NCBI RefSeq assembly: GCF_050947335.1
Contig: NC_134983.1
Coordinates: 558,001 to 622,000, forward strand
Direction: 5' to 3'
DNA length: 64,000 nucleotides
From: Megachile rotundata
Taxonomy: Eukaryota; Arthropoda; Insecta; Hymenoptera; Megachilidae
In this document: piece after piece, positions 47,750 through 62,600 of the stretch
How the letters are laid out: the number at the start of each line of letters is the position of its first letter
How positions within the stretch are numbered: the first letter of the stretch is position 1
Made by a program: the position numbers and the translations under genes
Notes under the pieces: generated by a model
The model's input: the letters and a program-made list of their open reading frames with translations, nothing else
What the model was told of the DNA's origin: nothing
Databases searched by the model: none

Positions 47750-49626
47750 ATGACACAATCACTGTCACACAATCACGGTCACACAATCACGGTCACACAA
47801 TCACGGTCACACAATCACACAGTCACACAATCACACGGTCACACAATCACACAGTCACACAATCACACAATCACACAATCACACAATCACACAATCACAC
47901 AATCACACAATCACACAATCACAATCACGCAATCACACAATCACGATCACACAATCACGACCACACGATCACGATCACACAACCACACAATCACACAAGC
48001 ACGCAGTCACAATCACACAATCACGATCACACGATCACGATCACACAACCACACAATCACACAAGCACGCAGTCACAATCACACAGTCACACAATCACAC
48101 AATCACACAATCACACAATCACACAATCACACAATAACACAATCACACAATCACACAATCACACAATCACACGATCACACGATCACACGATCTCACGATC
48201 ACACGATCACTCAATCACAATCACGCAATCACAATCACGCAATCACACAATCACGGTCACTTAATCACGGTCACACAATCGCGGTCACACAATCACGGTC
48301 ACTCAATCACGGTCACACAATCACGGTCACACAATCACACAGTCACACAACCACACGGTCACGCAATCACACAATCACACAATCACACGATCACACGATC
48401 ACACGATCACGCGATCACACGATCACTCAATCACAATCACGCAATCACAATCACGCAATCATACAATCACGGTCACACAATCACGGTCACTCAATCACGG
48501 TCACTCAATCACGGTCACTCAATCACACAGTCACACAATCACTCAATCACACAATCACACAATCACACAAAAACAATCACACAATCACACAATCACACAA
48601 TCAAACAATCACACAATCACACAATCACACAATCACACAATCACACAATCACACAATCACACAATCACACAATCACACAATCACACAATCACACAATCAC
48701 ACAATCACACAATCACACAATCACACAATCACACAATCACGGTCACACAATCACGATCACACAATCACGGTCACACAATCACGGTCACACAACCACACAA
48801 TCACACAATCACACAATCACACAATCACACAGTCATACAATCACACAATCACGCAATCACACAATCACACAATCACACAATCACACAATCACACAATCAC
48901 ACAATCACACAATCACACGATCACACGATCACACGATCACGCGATCACACGATCACTCAATCACAATCACGCAATCACAATCACGCAATCATACAATCAC
49001 GGTCACACAATCACGGTCACTCAATCACGGTCACTCAATCACGGTCACTCAATCACACAGTCACACAATCACTCAATCACACAATCACACAATCACACAA
49101 TCACACAAAAACAATCACACAATCACACAATCACACAATCAAACAATCACACAATCACACAATCACACAATCACACAATCACACAATCACACAATCACAC
49201 AATCACACAATCACACAATCACACAATCACACAATCACACAATCACACAATCACACAATCACACAATCACACAATCACACAATCACGGTCACACAATCAC
49301 GATCACACAATCACGGTCACACAATCACGGTCACACAACCACACAATCACACAATCACACAGTCATACAATCACACAATCACGCAATCACACAATCACAC
49401 AATCACACAATCACACAATCACACAATCACACAATCACACAATCACACAATCACGCAATCACGCAATCACACAATCACACAATCACACAATCACAATTAC
49501 ACAAACACACAATCACACAATCACACAATCACACAATCACACAATCACACAATCACACAAGCACACAATCACTCAATCACACAATCACACAATCACACAA
49601 TCCCACAATCACACAATAACACAATC

Positions 49627-49722
49627 ACACGATCACACGATCACACAATCACACGATCACACGATCACACGATCACACGATCACACGATCACACGATCAC
49701 ACGATCACACGATCACACGATG
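49627..49722. repeat. 96-bp GATC sub-array
   Basis: Same architecture as 37,009-37,104. In U5 the first octamer is still ACACGATC; in U6 and U7 it is ACAAGATC. Confidence 0.9.
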
Positions 49723-51132
49723 ACACAATCACGCAATCACACAATCACGCAATCGCAATCACGCAATCACAGTCACACAATCACAATCACACAATCACAA
49801 TTACACAATTACTCAATCACACAAGCGCACAAGCACACAATCACACAATCACACAATCACACAATCACACAATCACACAATCACACAATCACACAATCAC
49901 ACAATCACACAATCACACAATCACACAATCACACAATCACACAATCACACAATCACACAATCACACAATCACACAATCACAATCACACAATCACAATTAC
50001 ACAATTACACAATCACACAATCACACAATCACACAATCACACAATCACTCAATCACACAATCACACAATCACAAAATCACAAAATCACACAATCACACAA
50101 TCACACAATCACATAACCACACAACCACACAATCACACAATCACACAATCACACAATCACACAATCACACAATCACACAAGCACACAAGCACACAATCAC
50201 ACAATCACACAATCACACAACAACACAATCACTCAAGCACGCAGTCACAATCACACAATCACACAATCACACAATCACACGATCACACGATCACACGATC
50301 ACACGATCACACGATCACACGATCACACAATCACACATTCACACAATCACACAATCACACCATCACACAATCACACAATCACACATTCACACAATCACAC
50401 AATCACACAATCACACAATCACACAATCACACAATCACACAATCACAATCACACAATCACAATCACACAATCACACAATCACACAATCACAATCACGCAA
50501 TCACACAATCACGGTCACACAATCACGGTCACACAATCACGGTCACTCAATCACGGTCACACAATCACGGTCACACAATCACGGTCACACAATCACGGTC
50601 ACACAATCACGGTCACACAATCACACAATCACACAATCACACAATCACACCATCACACAATCACACAATCACACAATCACACAATCACAAAATCACACAA
50701 TCACAATCACACAATCACAATCACACAATCACAATCACACAATCACAATCACACTATCACACAGTCCCACAATCACACAATCACTCAGTCACACAATCAC
50801 ACAATCACAATCGCACAATCACAATTAAACAATCACACAATCACACAATCACACAATCACACAATCACACAATCACACAATCACACAATCACAATCACAC
50901 AGTCACACAATCTCAATCACGCAATCACACAATCACGATCACACAATCACACAATCACACAATCACACAATCACACAATCACACAATCACACAATCACAC
51001 AATCACACAATCACACAATCACACAATCACACAATCACACAATCACACAATCACACAATTACACAATCACACAATCACACAAGCACACAATCACTCAATC
51101 ACACAATCACACAATCACACAATCACACTATC

Positions 51133-51244
51133 ACACAATCACACAATCACACAATCACACAATCACACAACCACACAATCACTCAGTCACACAATCACAC
51201 AATCACACAATCACACAATCACACAACCACACAATCACTCAGTC
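51133..51244. repeat. Local 56-bp tandem duplication private to U5
   Basis: The ACACAACC...ACTCAGTC stretch occurs twice, ACTCAGTC at 51,181 and 51,237. Homologous places in U3, U6 and U7 have it once. It explains most of the extra 72 bp of module 2 in U5. Seven octamers were duplicated together, showing that slippage or exchange of multi-monomer blocks is active. Confidence 0.8.
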
Positions 51245-53721
51245 ACACAATCACACAATCACACAATCACACAATCACACAATCAGACAATCACACAATC
51301 ACACAATCACACAATCACACAGTCACACAGTCACACAATCACACAACCACACAATCACACAATCACACAATCACACAATCACGCACTCACACAATCACAC
51401 AGACACAATCACACAATCACAATCACACAATCACAATCACACAATCACAATCACACAATCACAATCACACAATCACACAATCACACAAACATACAATCAC
51501 ACAATCACACAATCACACAATCACACAATCACACAATCACACAATCACACAATCACACAATCACACAATCACACAATCACACAATCACACAATCACAATC
51601 ACACAATCACAATCACACAATCACACAATCACACAATCACAATCACGCAATCACACAATCACGATTACACAATCACAATCACACGATCACAATCACACAA
51701 TCACACAGTCACACAATCGCACAGACACACAATCACACAATCACAATCACGCAATCACACAATCACGATGACACAATCGCGATCACACAATCACGATCAC
51801 ACAATCACGGTCACACAATCACGGTCACACAATCACACAATCACACAATCACACAATCACACAATCACACAATCACACAATCACACAATCACACAATCAC
51901 ACAATCACATAATCACACAATCACACAATCACACAATCACACAATCACACAATCACAAAATCACACAATCACACAATCACAATCACACAATCACAATCAC
52001 ACAATCACAATCACGCAATCACACAATCACGATTACACAATCACAATCACACGATCACAATCACACAATCACACAGTCACACAATCACACAGTCACACAA
52101 TCACACAATCACAATCACGCAATCACACAATCACGATGACACAATCGCGATCACACAATCACGATCACACAATCACGGTCACACAATCACGGTCACACAA
52201 TCACACAATCACACAATCACACAATCACACAATCACACAATCACACAATCACACAATCACACAATCACACAGTCACACAATCACTCAATCACACAATCAC
52301 ACAATCACACAATCACACAATAACAATCACACAATCACACAATCACACAATCAAACAATCACACAATCACACAATCACACAATCACACAATCACACAATC
52401 ACATAATCACACAACCACACAACCACACAATCACACAATCACACAATCACACAGTCACACAATCACACGATCACACGATCACACGATCACACGATCACAC
52501 GATCACACGATCACACGATCACACAATCACACAATCACACCATTACACAATCACACAAACACACATTCACACAATCACGCAATCACAATCACGCAATCAC
52601 AATCACGCAATCACAATCACGCAATCACACAATCACGGTCACACAATCACGGTCACTCAATCACGGTCACTCAATCACGGACACACAATCACACAGTCAC
52701 ACAATCACACAATCACTCAATCACACAATCACACAATCACACAATCACACAATAACAATCACACAATCACACAATCACACAATCAAACAATCACACAATC
52801 ACACAATCACACAATCACCCAATCACACAATCACACAATCACACAATCACACAATCACACAATCACACAATCACACAATCACACAATCACGGTCACACAA
52901 TCACGATCACACAATCACGATCACACAATCACGGTCACACAATCACGGTCACACAAACACACAATCACACAATCACACAATCACACAGTCATACAATCAC
53001 ACAATCACGCAATCACACAATCACACAATCACACAATCACACAATCACACAATCACACAATCACACGAGCACACAATCACACAATCACACAATCACACAA
53101 TCACACAGTCACACAATCACACAATCACAATCACGCAATCACACAATCACGGTCACACAATCACGGTCACTCAATCGCGGTCACTCAATCACGGACACAC
53201 AATCACGCAATCACACAATCACACAATCACACAATCACACAATCACACAATCACACAAGCACACAAGCACACAATCACACAATCACACAATCACACAATC
53301 ACACAATCACACAATCACACAACCACAAAATCACACAATCACACAATCACACAATCACACAATCACAATCACGCAATCACACAATCACACAACCACACAA
53401 TCACACAATCACACAATCACACAATCACAATCACGCAATCACGCAATCACGATCACGCAATCACACAATCACGATCACACGATCACGATCACACGATCAC
53501 ACGATCACTCAATCACAATCACGCAATCACAATCACGCAATCACACAATCACGGTCACACAATCACGGTCACACAATCACGGTCACACAATCACGGTCAC
53601 ATAATCACGGTCACGCAATCACGGTCACACAATCACGGCCACACAATCACGGTCACTCAATCACGGTCACTCATTCACGGACACACAATCACGATCACAC
53701 AATCACGATCACACAATCACG

Positions 53722-56700
53722 ATGACACAATCACTGTCACACAATCACGGTCACACAATCACGGTCACACAATCACGGTCACACAATCACACAGTCACAC
53801 AATCACACGGTCACACAATCACACAGTCACACAATCACACAATCACACAATCACACAATCACACAATCACACAATCACACAATCACACAATCACAATCAC
53901 GCAATCACACAATCACGATCACACAATCACGACCACACGATCACGATCACACAACCACACAATCACACAAGCACGCAGTCACAATCACACAATCACGATC
54001 ACACGATCACGATCACACAACCACACAATCACACAAGCACGCAGTCACAATCACACAGTCACACAATCACACAATCACACAATCACACAATCACACAATC
54101 ACACAATAACACAATCACACAATCACACAATCACACAATCACACGATCACACGATCACACGATCTCACGATCACACGATCACTCAATCACAATCACGCAA
54201 TCACAATCACGCAATCACACAATCACGGTCACTTAATCACGGTCACACAATCGCGGTCACACAATCACGGTCACTCAATCACGGTCACACAATCACGGTC
54301 ACACAATCACACAGTCACACAACCACACGGTCACGCAATCACACAATCACACAATCACACGATCACACGATCACACGATCACGCGATCACACGATCACTC
54401 AATCACAATCACGCAATCACAATCACGCAATCATACAATCACGGTCACACAATCACGGTCACTCAATCACGGTCACTCAATCACGGTCACTCAATCACAC
54501 AGTCACACAATCACTCAATCACACAATCACACAATCACACAAAAACAATCACACAATCACACAATCACACAATCAAACAATCACACAATCACACAATCAC
54601 ACAATCACACAATCACACAATCACACAATCACACAATCACACAATCACACAATCACACAATCACACAATCACACAATCACACAATCACACAATCACACAA
54701 TCACGGTCACACAATCACGATCACACAATCACGGTCACACAATCACGGTCACACAACCACACAATCACACAATCACACAATCACACAATCACACAGTCAT
54801 ACAATCACACAATCACGCAATCACACAATCACACAATCACACAATCACACAATCACACAATCACACAATCACACAATCACACGATCACACGATCACACGA
54901 TCACGCGATCACACGATCACTCAATCACAATCACGCAATCACAATCACGCAATCATACAATCACGGTCACACAATCACGGTCACTCAATCACGGTCACTC
55001 AATCACGGTCACTCAATCACACAGTCACACAATCACTCAATCACACAATCACACAATCACACAATCACACAAAAACAATCACACAATCACACAATCACAC
55101 AATCAAACAATCACACAATCACACAATCACACAATCACACAATCACACAATCACACAATCACACAATCACACAATCACACAATCACACAATCACACAATC
55201 ACACAATCACACAATCACACAATCACACAATCACACAATCACACAATCACGGTCACACAATCACGATCACACAATCACGGTCACACAATCACGGTCACAC
55301 AACCACACAATCACACAATCACACAGTCATACAATCACACAATCACGCAATCACACAATCACACAATCACACAATCACACAATCACACAATCACACAATC
55401 ACACAATCACACAATCACGCAATCACGCAATCACACAATCACACAATCACACAATCACAATTACACAAACACACAATCACACAATCACACAATCACACAA
55501 TCACACAATCACACAAGCACACAATCACTCAATCACACAATCACACAATCACACAATCCCACAATCACACAATAACACAATCACAAGATCACACGATCAC
55601 ACAATCACACGATCACACGATCACACGATCACACGATCACACGATCACACGATCACACGATCACACGATCACACGATGACACAATCACGCAATCACACAA
55701 TCACGCAATCGCAATCACGCAATCACAGTCACACAATCACAATCACACAATCACAATTACACAATTACTCAATCACACAAGCGCACAAGCACACAATCAC
55801 ACAATCACACAATCACACAATCACACAATCACACAATCACACAATCACACAATCACACAATCACACAATCACACAATCACACAATCACACAATCACACAA
55901 TCACACAATCACACAATCACACAATCACACAATCACAATCACACAATCACAATTACACAATTACACAATCACACAATCACACAATCACACAATCACACAA
56001 TCACTCAATCACACAATCACACAATCACAAAATCACAAAATCACACAATCACACAATCACACAATCACATAACCACACAACCACACAATCACACAATCAC
56101 ACAATCACACAATCACACAATCACACAATCACACAAGCACACAAGCACACAATCACACAATCACACAATCACACAACAACACAATCACTCAAGCACGCAG
56201 TCACAATCACACAATCACACAATCACACAATCACACGATCACACGATCACACGATCACACGATCACACGATCACACGATCACACAATCACACATTCACAC
56301 AATCACACAATCACACCATCACACAATCACACAATCACACATTCACACAATCACACAATCACACAATCACACAATCACACAATCACACAATCACAATCAC
56401 ACAATCACAATCACACAATCACACAATCACACAATCACAATCACGCAATCACACAATCACGGTCACACAATCACGGTCACACAATCACGGTCACTCAATC
56501 ACGGTCACACAATCACGGTCACACAATCACGGTCACACAATCACGGTCACACAATCACGGTCACACAATCACACAATCACACAATCACACAATCACACCA
56601 TCACACAATCACACAATCACACAATCACACAATCACAAAATCACACAATCACAATCACACAATCACAATCACACAATCACAATCACACAATCACAATCAC

Positions 56701-59629
56701 ACTATCACACAGTCCCACAATCACACAATCACTCAGTCACACAATCACACAATCACAATCGCACAATCACAATTAAACAATCACACAATCACACAATCAC
56801 ACAATCACACAATCACACAATCACACAATCACACAATCACAATCACACAGTCACACAATCTCAATCACGCAATCACACAATCACGATCACACAATCACAC
56901 AATCACACAATCACACAATCACACAATCACACAATCACACAATCACACAATCACACAATCACACAATCACACAATCACACAATCACACAATCACACAATC
57001 ACACAATTACACAATCACACAATCACACAAGCACACAATCACTCAATCACACAATCACACAATCACACAATCACACTATCACACAATCACACAATCACAC
57101 AATCACACAATCACACAACCACACAATCACTCAGTCACACAATCACACAATCACACAATCACACAATCACACAATCAGACAATCACACAATCACACAATC
57201 ACACAATCACACAGTCACACAGTCACACAATCACACAACCACACAATCACACAATCACACAATCACACAATCACGCACTCACACAATCACACAGACACAA
57301 TGACACAATCACAATCACACAATCACAATCACACAATCACAATCACACAATCACAATCACACAATCACACAATCACACAAACATACAATCACACAATCAC
57401 ACAATCACACAATCACACAATCACACAATCACACAATCACACAATCACACAATCACACAATCACACAATCACACAATCACAATCACACAATCACAATCAC
57501 ACAATCACACAATCACACAATCACAATCACGCAATCACACAATCACGATTACACAATCACAATCACACGATCACAATCACACAATCACACAGTCACACAA
57601 TCGCACAGACACACAATCACACAATCACAATCACGCAATCACACAATCACGATGACACAATCGCGATCACACAATCACGATCACACAATCACGGTCACAC
57701 AATCACGGTCACACAATCACACAATCACACAATCACACAATCACACAATCACACAATCACACAATCACACAATCACACAATCACACAATCACACAATCAC
57801 ACAATCACACAATCACATAATCACACAATCACACAATCACACAATCACACAATCACACAATCACAAAATCACACAATCACACAATCACAATCACACAATC
57901 ACAATCACACAATCACAATCACGCAATCACACAATCACGATTACACAATCACAATCACACGATCACAATCACACAATCACACAGTCACACAGTCACACAA
58001 TCACACAGTCACACAATCACACAATCACAATCACGCAATCACACAATCACGATGACACAATCGCGATCACACAATCACGATCACACAATCACGGTCACAC
58101 AATCACGGTCACACAATCACACAATCACACAATCACACAATCACACAATCACACAATCACACAATCACACAATCACACAATCACACAGTCACACAATCAC
58201 TCAATCACACAATCACACAATCACACAATCACACAATAACAATCACACAATCACACAATCACACAATCAAACAATCACACAATCACACAATCACACAATC
58301 ACACAATCACACAATCACATAATCACACAACCACACAACCACACAATCACACAATCACACAATCACACAATCACACAATCACACGATCACACGATCACAC
58401 GATCACACGATCACACGATCACACGATCACACGATCACACAATCACACAATCACACCATTACACAATCACACAATCACACATTCACACAATCACGCAATC
58501 ACAATCACGCAATCACAATCACGCAATCACAATCACGCAATCACACAATCACGGTCACACAATCACGGTCACTCAATCACGGTCACTCAATCACGGACAC
58601 ACAATCACACAGTCACACAATCACACAATCACTCAATCACACAATCACACAATCACACAATCACACAATAACAATCACACAATCACACAATCACACAATC
58701 AAACAATCACACAATCACACAATCACACAATCACCCAATCACACAATCACACAATCACACAATCACACAATCACACAATCACACAATCACACAATCACGG
58801 TCACACAATCACGATCACACAATCACGATCACACAATCACGGTCACACAATCACGGTCACACAAACACACAATCACACAATCACACAATCACACAATCAC
58901 ACAATCACACAGTCATACAATCACACAATCACGCAATCACACAATCACACAATCACACAATCACACAATCACACAATCACACAATCACACGAGCACACAA
59001 TCACACAATCACACAATCACACAATCACACAGTCACACAATCACACAATCACAATCACGCAATCACACAATCACGGTCACACAATCACGGTCACTCAATC
59101 GCGGTCACTCAATCACGGACACACAATCACGCAATCACACAATCACACAATCACACAATCACACAATCACACAATCACACAAGCACACAAGCACACAATC
59201 ACACAATCACACAATCACACAATCACACAATCACACAACCACAAAATCACACAATCACACAATCACACAATCACACAATCACAATCACGCAATCACACAA
59301 TCACACAACCACACAATCACACAATCACACAATCACAATCACGCAATCACGCAATCACGATCACGCAATCACACAATCACGATCACACGATCACGATCAC
59401 ACGATCACACGATCACTCAATCACAATCACGCAATCACAATCACGCAATCACACAATCACGGTCACACAATCACGGTCACACAATCACGGTCACACAATC
59501 ACGGTCACATAATCACGGTCACGCAATCACGGTCACACAATCACGGCCACACAATCACGGTCACTCAATCACGGTCACTCATTCACGGACACACAATCAC
59601 GATCACACAATCACGATCACACAATCACG
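53722..59629. repeat. Higher-order unit U6 (5,908 bp, complete)
   Basis: Modules 53,722-55,675 (1,954 bp), 55,676-57,651 (1,976 bp) and 57,652-59,629 (1,978 bp). It shares ACACAACC before the ACACGGTC octamer (about 54,320) with U4 and U5 but not U7. It shares ACAAGATC (55,583) and an ACAATGAC variant at 57,298-57,305 with U7 but not U5. Module 3 has its ACGATGAC pair 400 bp apart, against 368 in U4 and U5. Confidence 0.88.
55583..55678. repeat. 96-bp GATC sub-array with ACAAGATC variant
   Basis: Same length as the older copies, but the first octamer is ACAAGATC rather than ACACGATC, which removes one CpG. The change is shared only with 61,515-61,610. Confidence 0.9.
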
Positions 59630-62600
59630 ATGACACAATCACTGTCACACAATCACGGTCACACAATCACGGTCACACAATCACGGTCACACAATCACAC
59701 AGTCACACAATCACACGGTCACACAATCACACAGTCACACAATCACACAATCACACAATCACACAATCACACAATCACACAATCACACAATCACACAATC
59801 ACAATCACGCAATCACACAATCACGATCACACAATCACGACCACACGATCACGATCACACAACCACACAATCACACAAGCACGCAGTCACAATCACACAA
59901 TCACGATCACACGATCACGATCACACAACCACACAATCACACAAGCACGCAGTCACAATCACACAGTCACACAATCACACAATCACACAATCACACAATC
60001 ACACAATCACACAATAACACAATCACACAATCACACAATCACACAATCACACGATCACACGATCACACGATCTCACGATCACACGATCACTCAATCACAA
60101 TCACGCAATCACAATCACGCAATCACACAATCACGGTCACTTAATCACGGTCACACAATCGCGGTCACACAATCACGGTCACTCAATCACGGTCACACAA
60201 TCACGGTCACACAATCACACAGTCACACAATCACACGGTCACGCAATCACACAATCACACAATCACACGATCACACGATCACACGATCACGCGATCACAC
60301 GATCACTCAATCACAATCACGCAATCACAATCACGCAATCATACAATCACTGTCACACAATCACGGTCACTCAATCACGGTCACTCAATCACGGTCACTC
60401 AATCACACAGTCACACAATCACTCAATCACACAATCACACAATCACACAATCACACAAAAACAATCACACAATCACACAATCACACAATCAAACAATCAC
60501 ACAATCACACAATCACACAATCACACAATCACACAATCACACAATCACACAATCACACAATCACACAATCACACAATCACACAATCACACAATCACACAA
60601 TCACACAATCACACAATCACACAATCACACAATCACGGTCACACAATCACGATCACACAATCACGGTCACACAATCACGGTCACACAACCACACAATCAC
60701 ACAATCACACAATCACACAATCACACAGTCATACAATCACACAATCACGCAATCACACAATCACACAATCACACAATCACACAATCACACAATCACACAA
60801 TCACACAATCACACGATCACACGATCACACGATCACGCGATCACACGATCACTCAATCACAATCACGCAATCACAATCACGCAATCATACAATCACGGTC
60901 ACACAATCACGGTCACTCAATCACGGTCACTCAATCACGGTCACTCAATCACACAGTCACACAATCACTCAATCACACAATCACACAATCACACAATCAC
61001 ACAAAAACAATCACACAATCACACAATCACACAATCAAACAATCACACAATCACACAATCACACAATCACACAATCACACAATCACACAATCACACAATC
61101 ACACAATCACACAATCACACAATCACACAATCACACAATCACACAATCACACAATCACACAATCACACAATCACGGTCACACAATCACGATCACACAATC
61201 ACGGTCACACAATCACGGTCACACAACCACACAATCACACAATCACACAGTCATACAATCACACAATCACGCAATCACACAATCACACAATCACACAATC
61301 ACACAATCACACAATCACACAATCACACAATCACACAATCACGCAATCACGCAATCACACAATCACACAATCACACAATCACAATTACACAAACACACAA
61401 TCACACAATCACACAATCACACAATCACACAATCACACAATCACACAAGCACACAATCACTCAATCACACAATCACACAATCACACAATCCCACAATCAC
61501 ACAATAACACAATCACAAGATCACACGATCACACAATCACACGATCACACGATCACACGATCACACGATCACACGATCACACGATCACACGATCACACGA
61601 TCACACGATGACACAATCACGCAATCACACAATCACGCAATCGCAATCACGCAATCACAGTCACACAATCACAATCACACAATCACAATTACACAATTAC
61701 TCAATCACACAAGCGCACAAGCACACAATCACACAATCACACAATCACACAATCACACAATCACACAATCACACAATCACACAATCACACAATCACACAA
61801 TCACACAATCACACAATCACACAATCACACAATCACACAATCACACAATCACACAATCACACAATCACACAATCACAATCACACAATCACAATTACACAA
61901 TTACACAATCACACAATCACACAATCACACAATCACACAATCACTCAATCACACAATCACACAATCACAAAATCACAAAATCACACAATCACACAATCAC
62001 ACAATCACATAACCACACAACCACACAATCACACAATCACACAATCACACAATCACACAATCACACAATCACACAAGCACACAAGCACACAATCACACAA
62101 TCACACAATCACACAACAACACAATCACTCAAGCACGCAGTCACAATCACACAATCACACAATCACACAATCACACGATCACACGATCACACGATCACAC
62201 GATCACACGATCACACGATCACACAATCACACATTCACACAATCACACAATCACACCATCACACAATCACACAATCACACATTCACACAATCACACAATC
62301 ACACAATCACACAATCACACAATCACACAATCACAATCACACAATCACAATCACACAATCACACAATCACACAATCACAATCACGCAATCACACAATCAC
62401 GGTCACACAATCACGGTCACACAATCACGGTCACTCAATCACGGTCACACAATCACGGTCACACAATCACGGTCACACAATCACGGTCACACAATCACGG
62501 TCACACAATCACACAATCACACAATCACACAATCACACCATCACACAATCACACAATCACACAATCACACAATCACAAAATCACACAATCACAATCACAC

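Larger units (their letters stand above)
47750..53721. repeat. Higher-order unit U5 (5,972 bp, complete)
   Basis: Reference full unit. Three modules of nearly equal size are separated by ATG-bearing landmarks: 47,750-49,719 (1,970 bp), 49,720-51,767 (2,048 bp) and 51,768-53,721 (1,954 bp). Module 1 holds ACTTAATC and two GATC/ACGCGATC patches; module 2 the 96-bp array boundary, AATTAC pairs, ACAACAAC, the six-unit GATC array 50,277-50,324, the ACGGTC array 50,511-50,614, AGTCCC and AAACATAC; module 3 the landmark pair 51,768/52,136, the seven-unit GATC array and the long ACGGTC boundary block. Confidence 0.88.
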
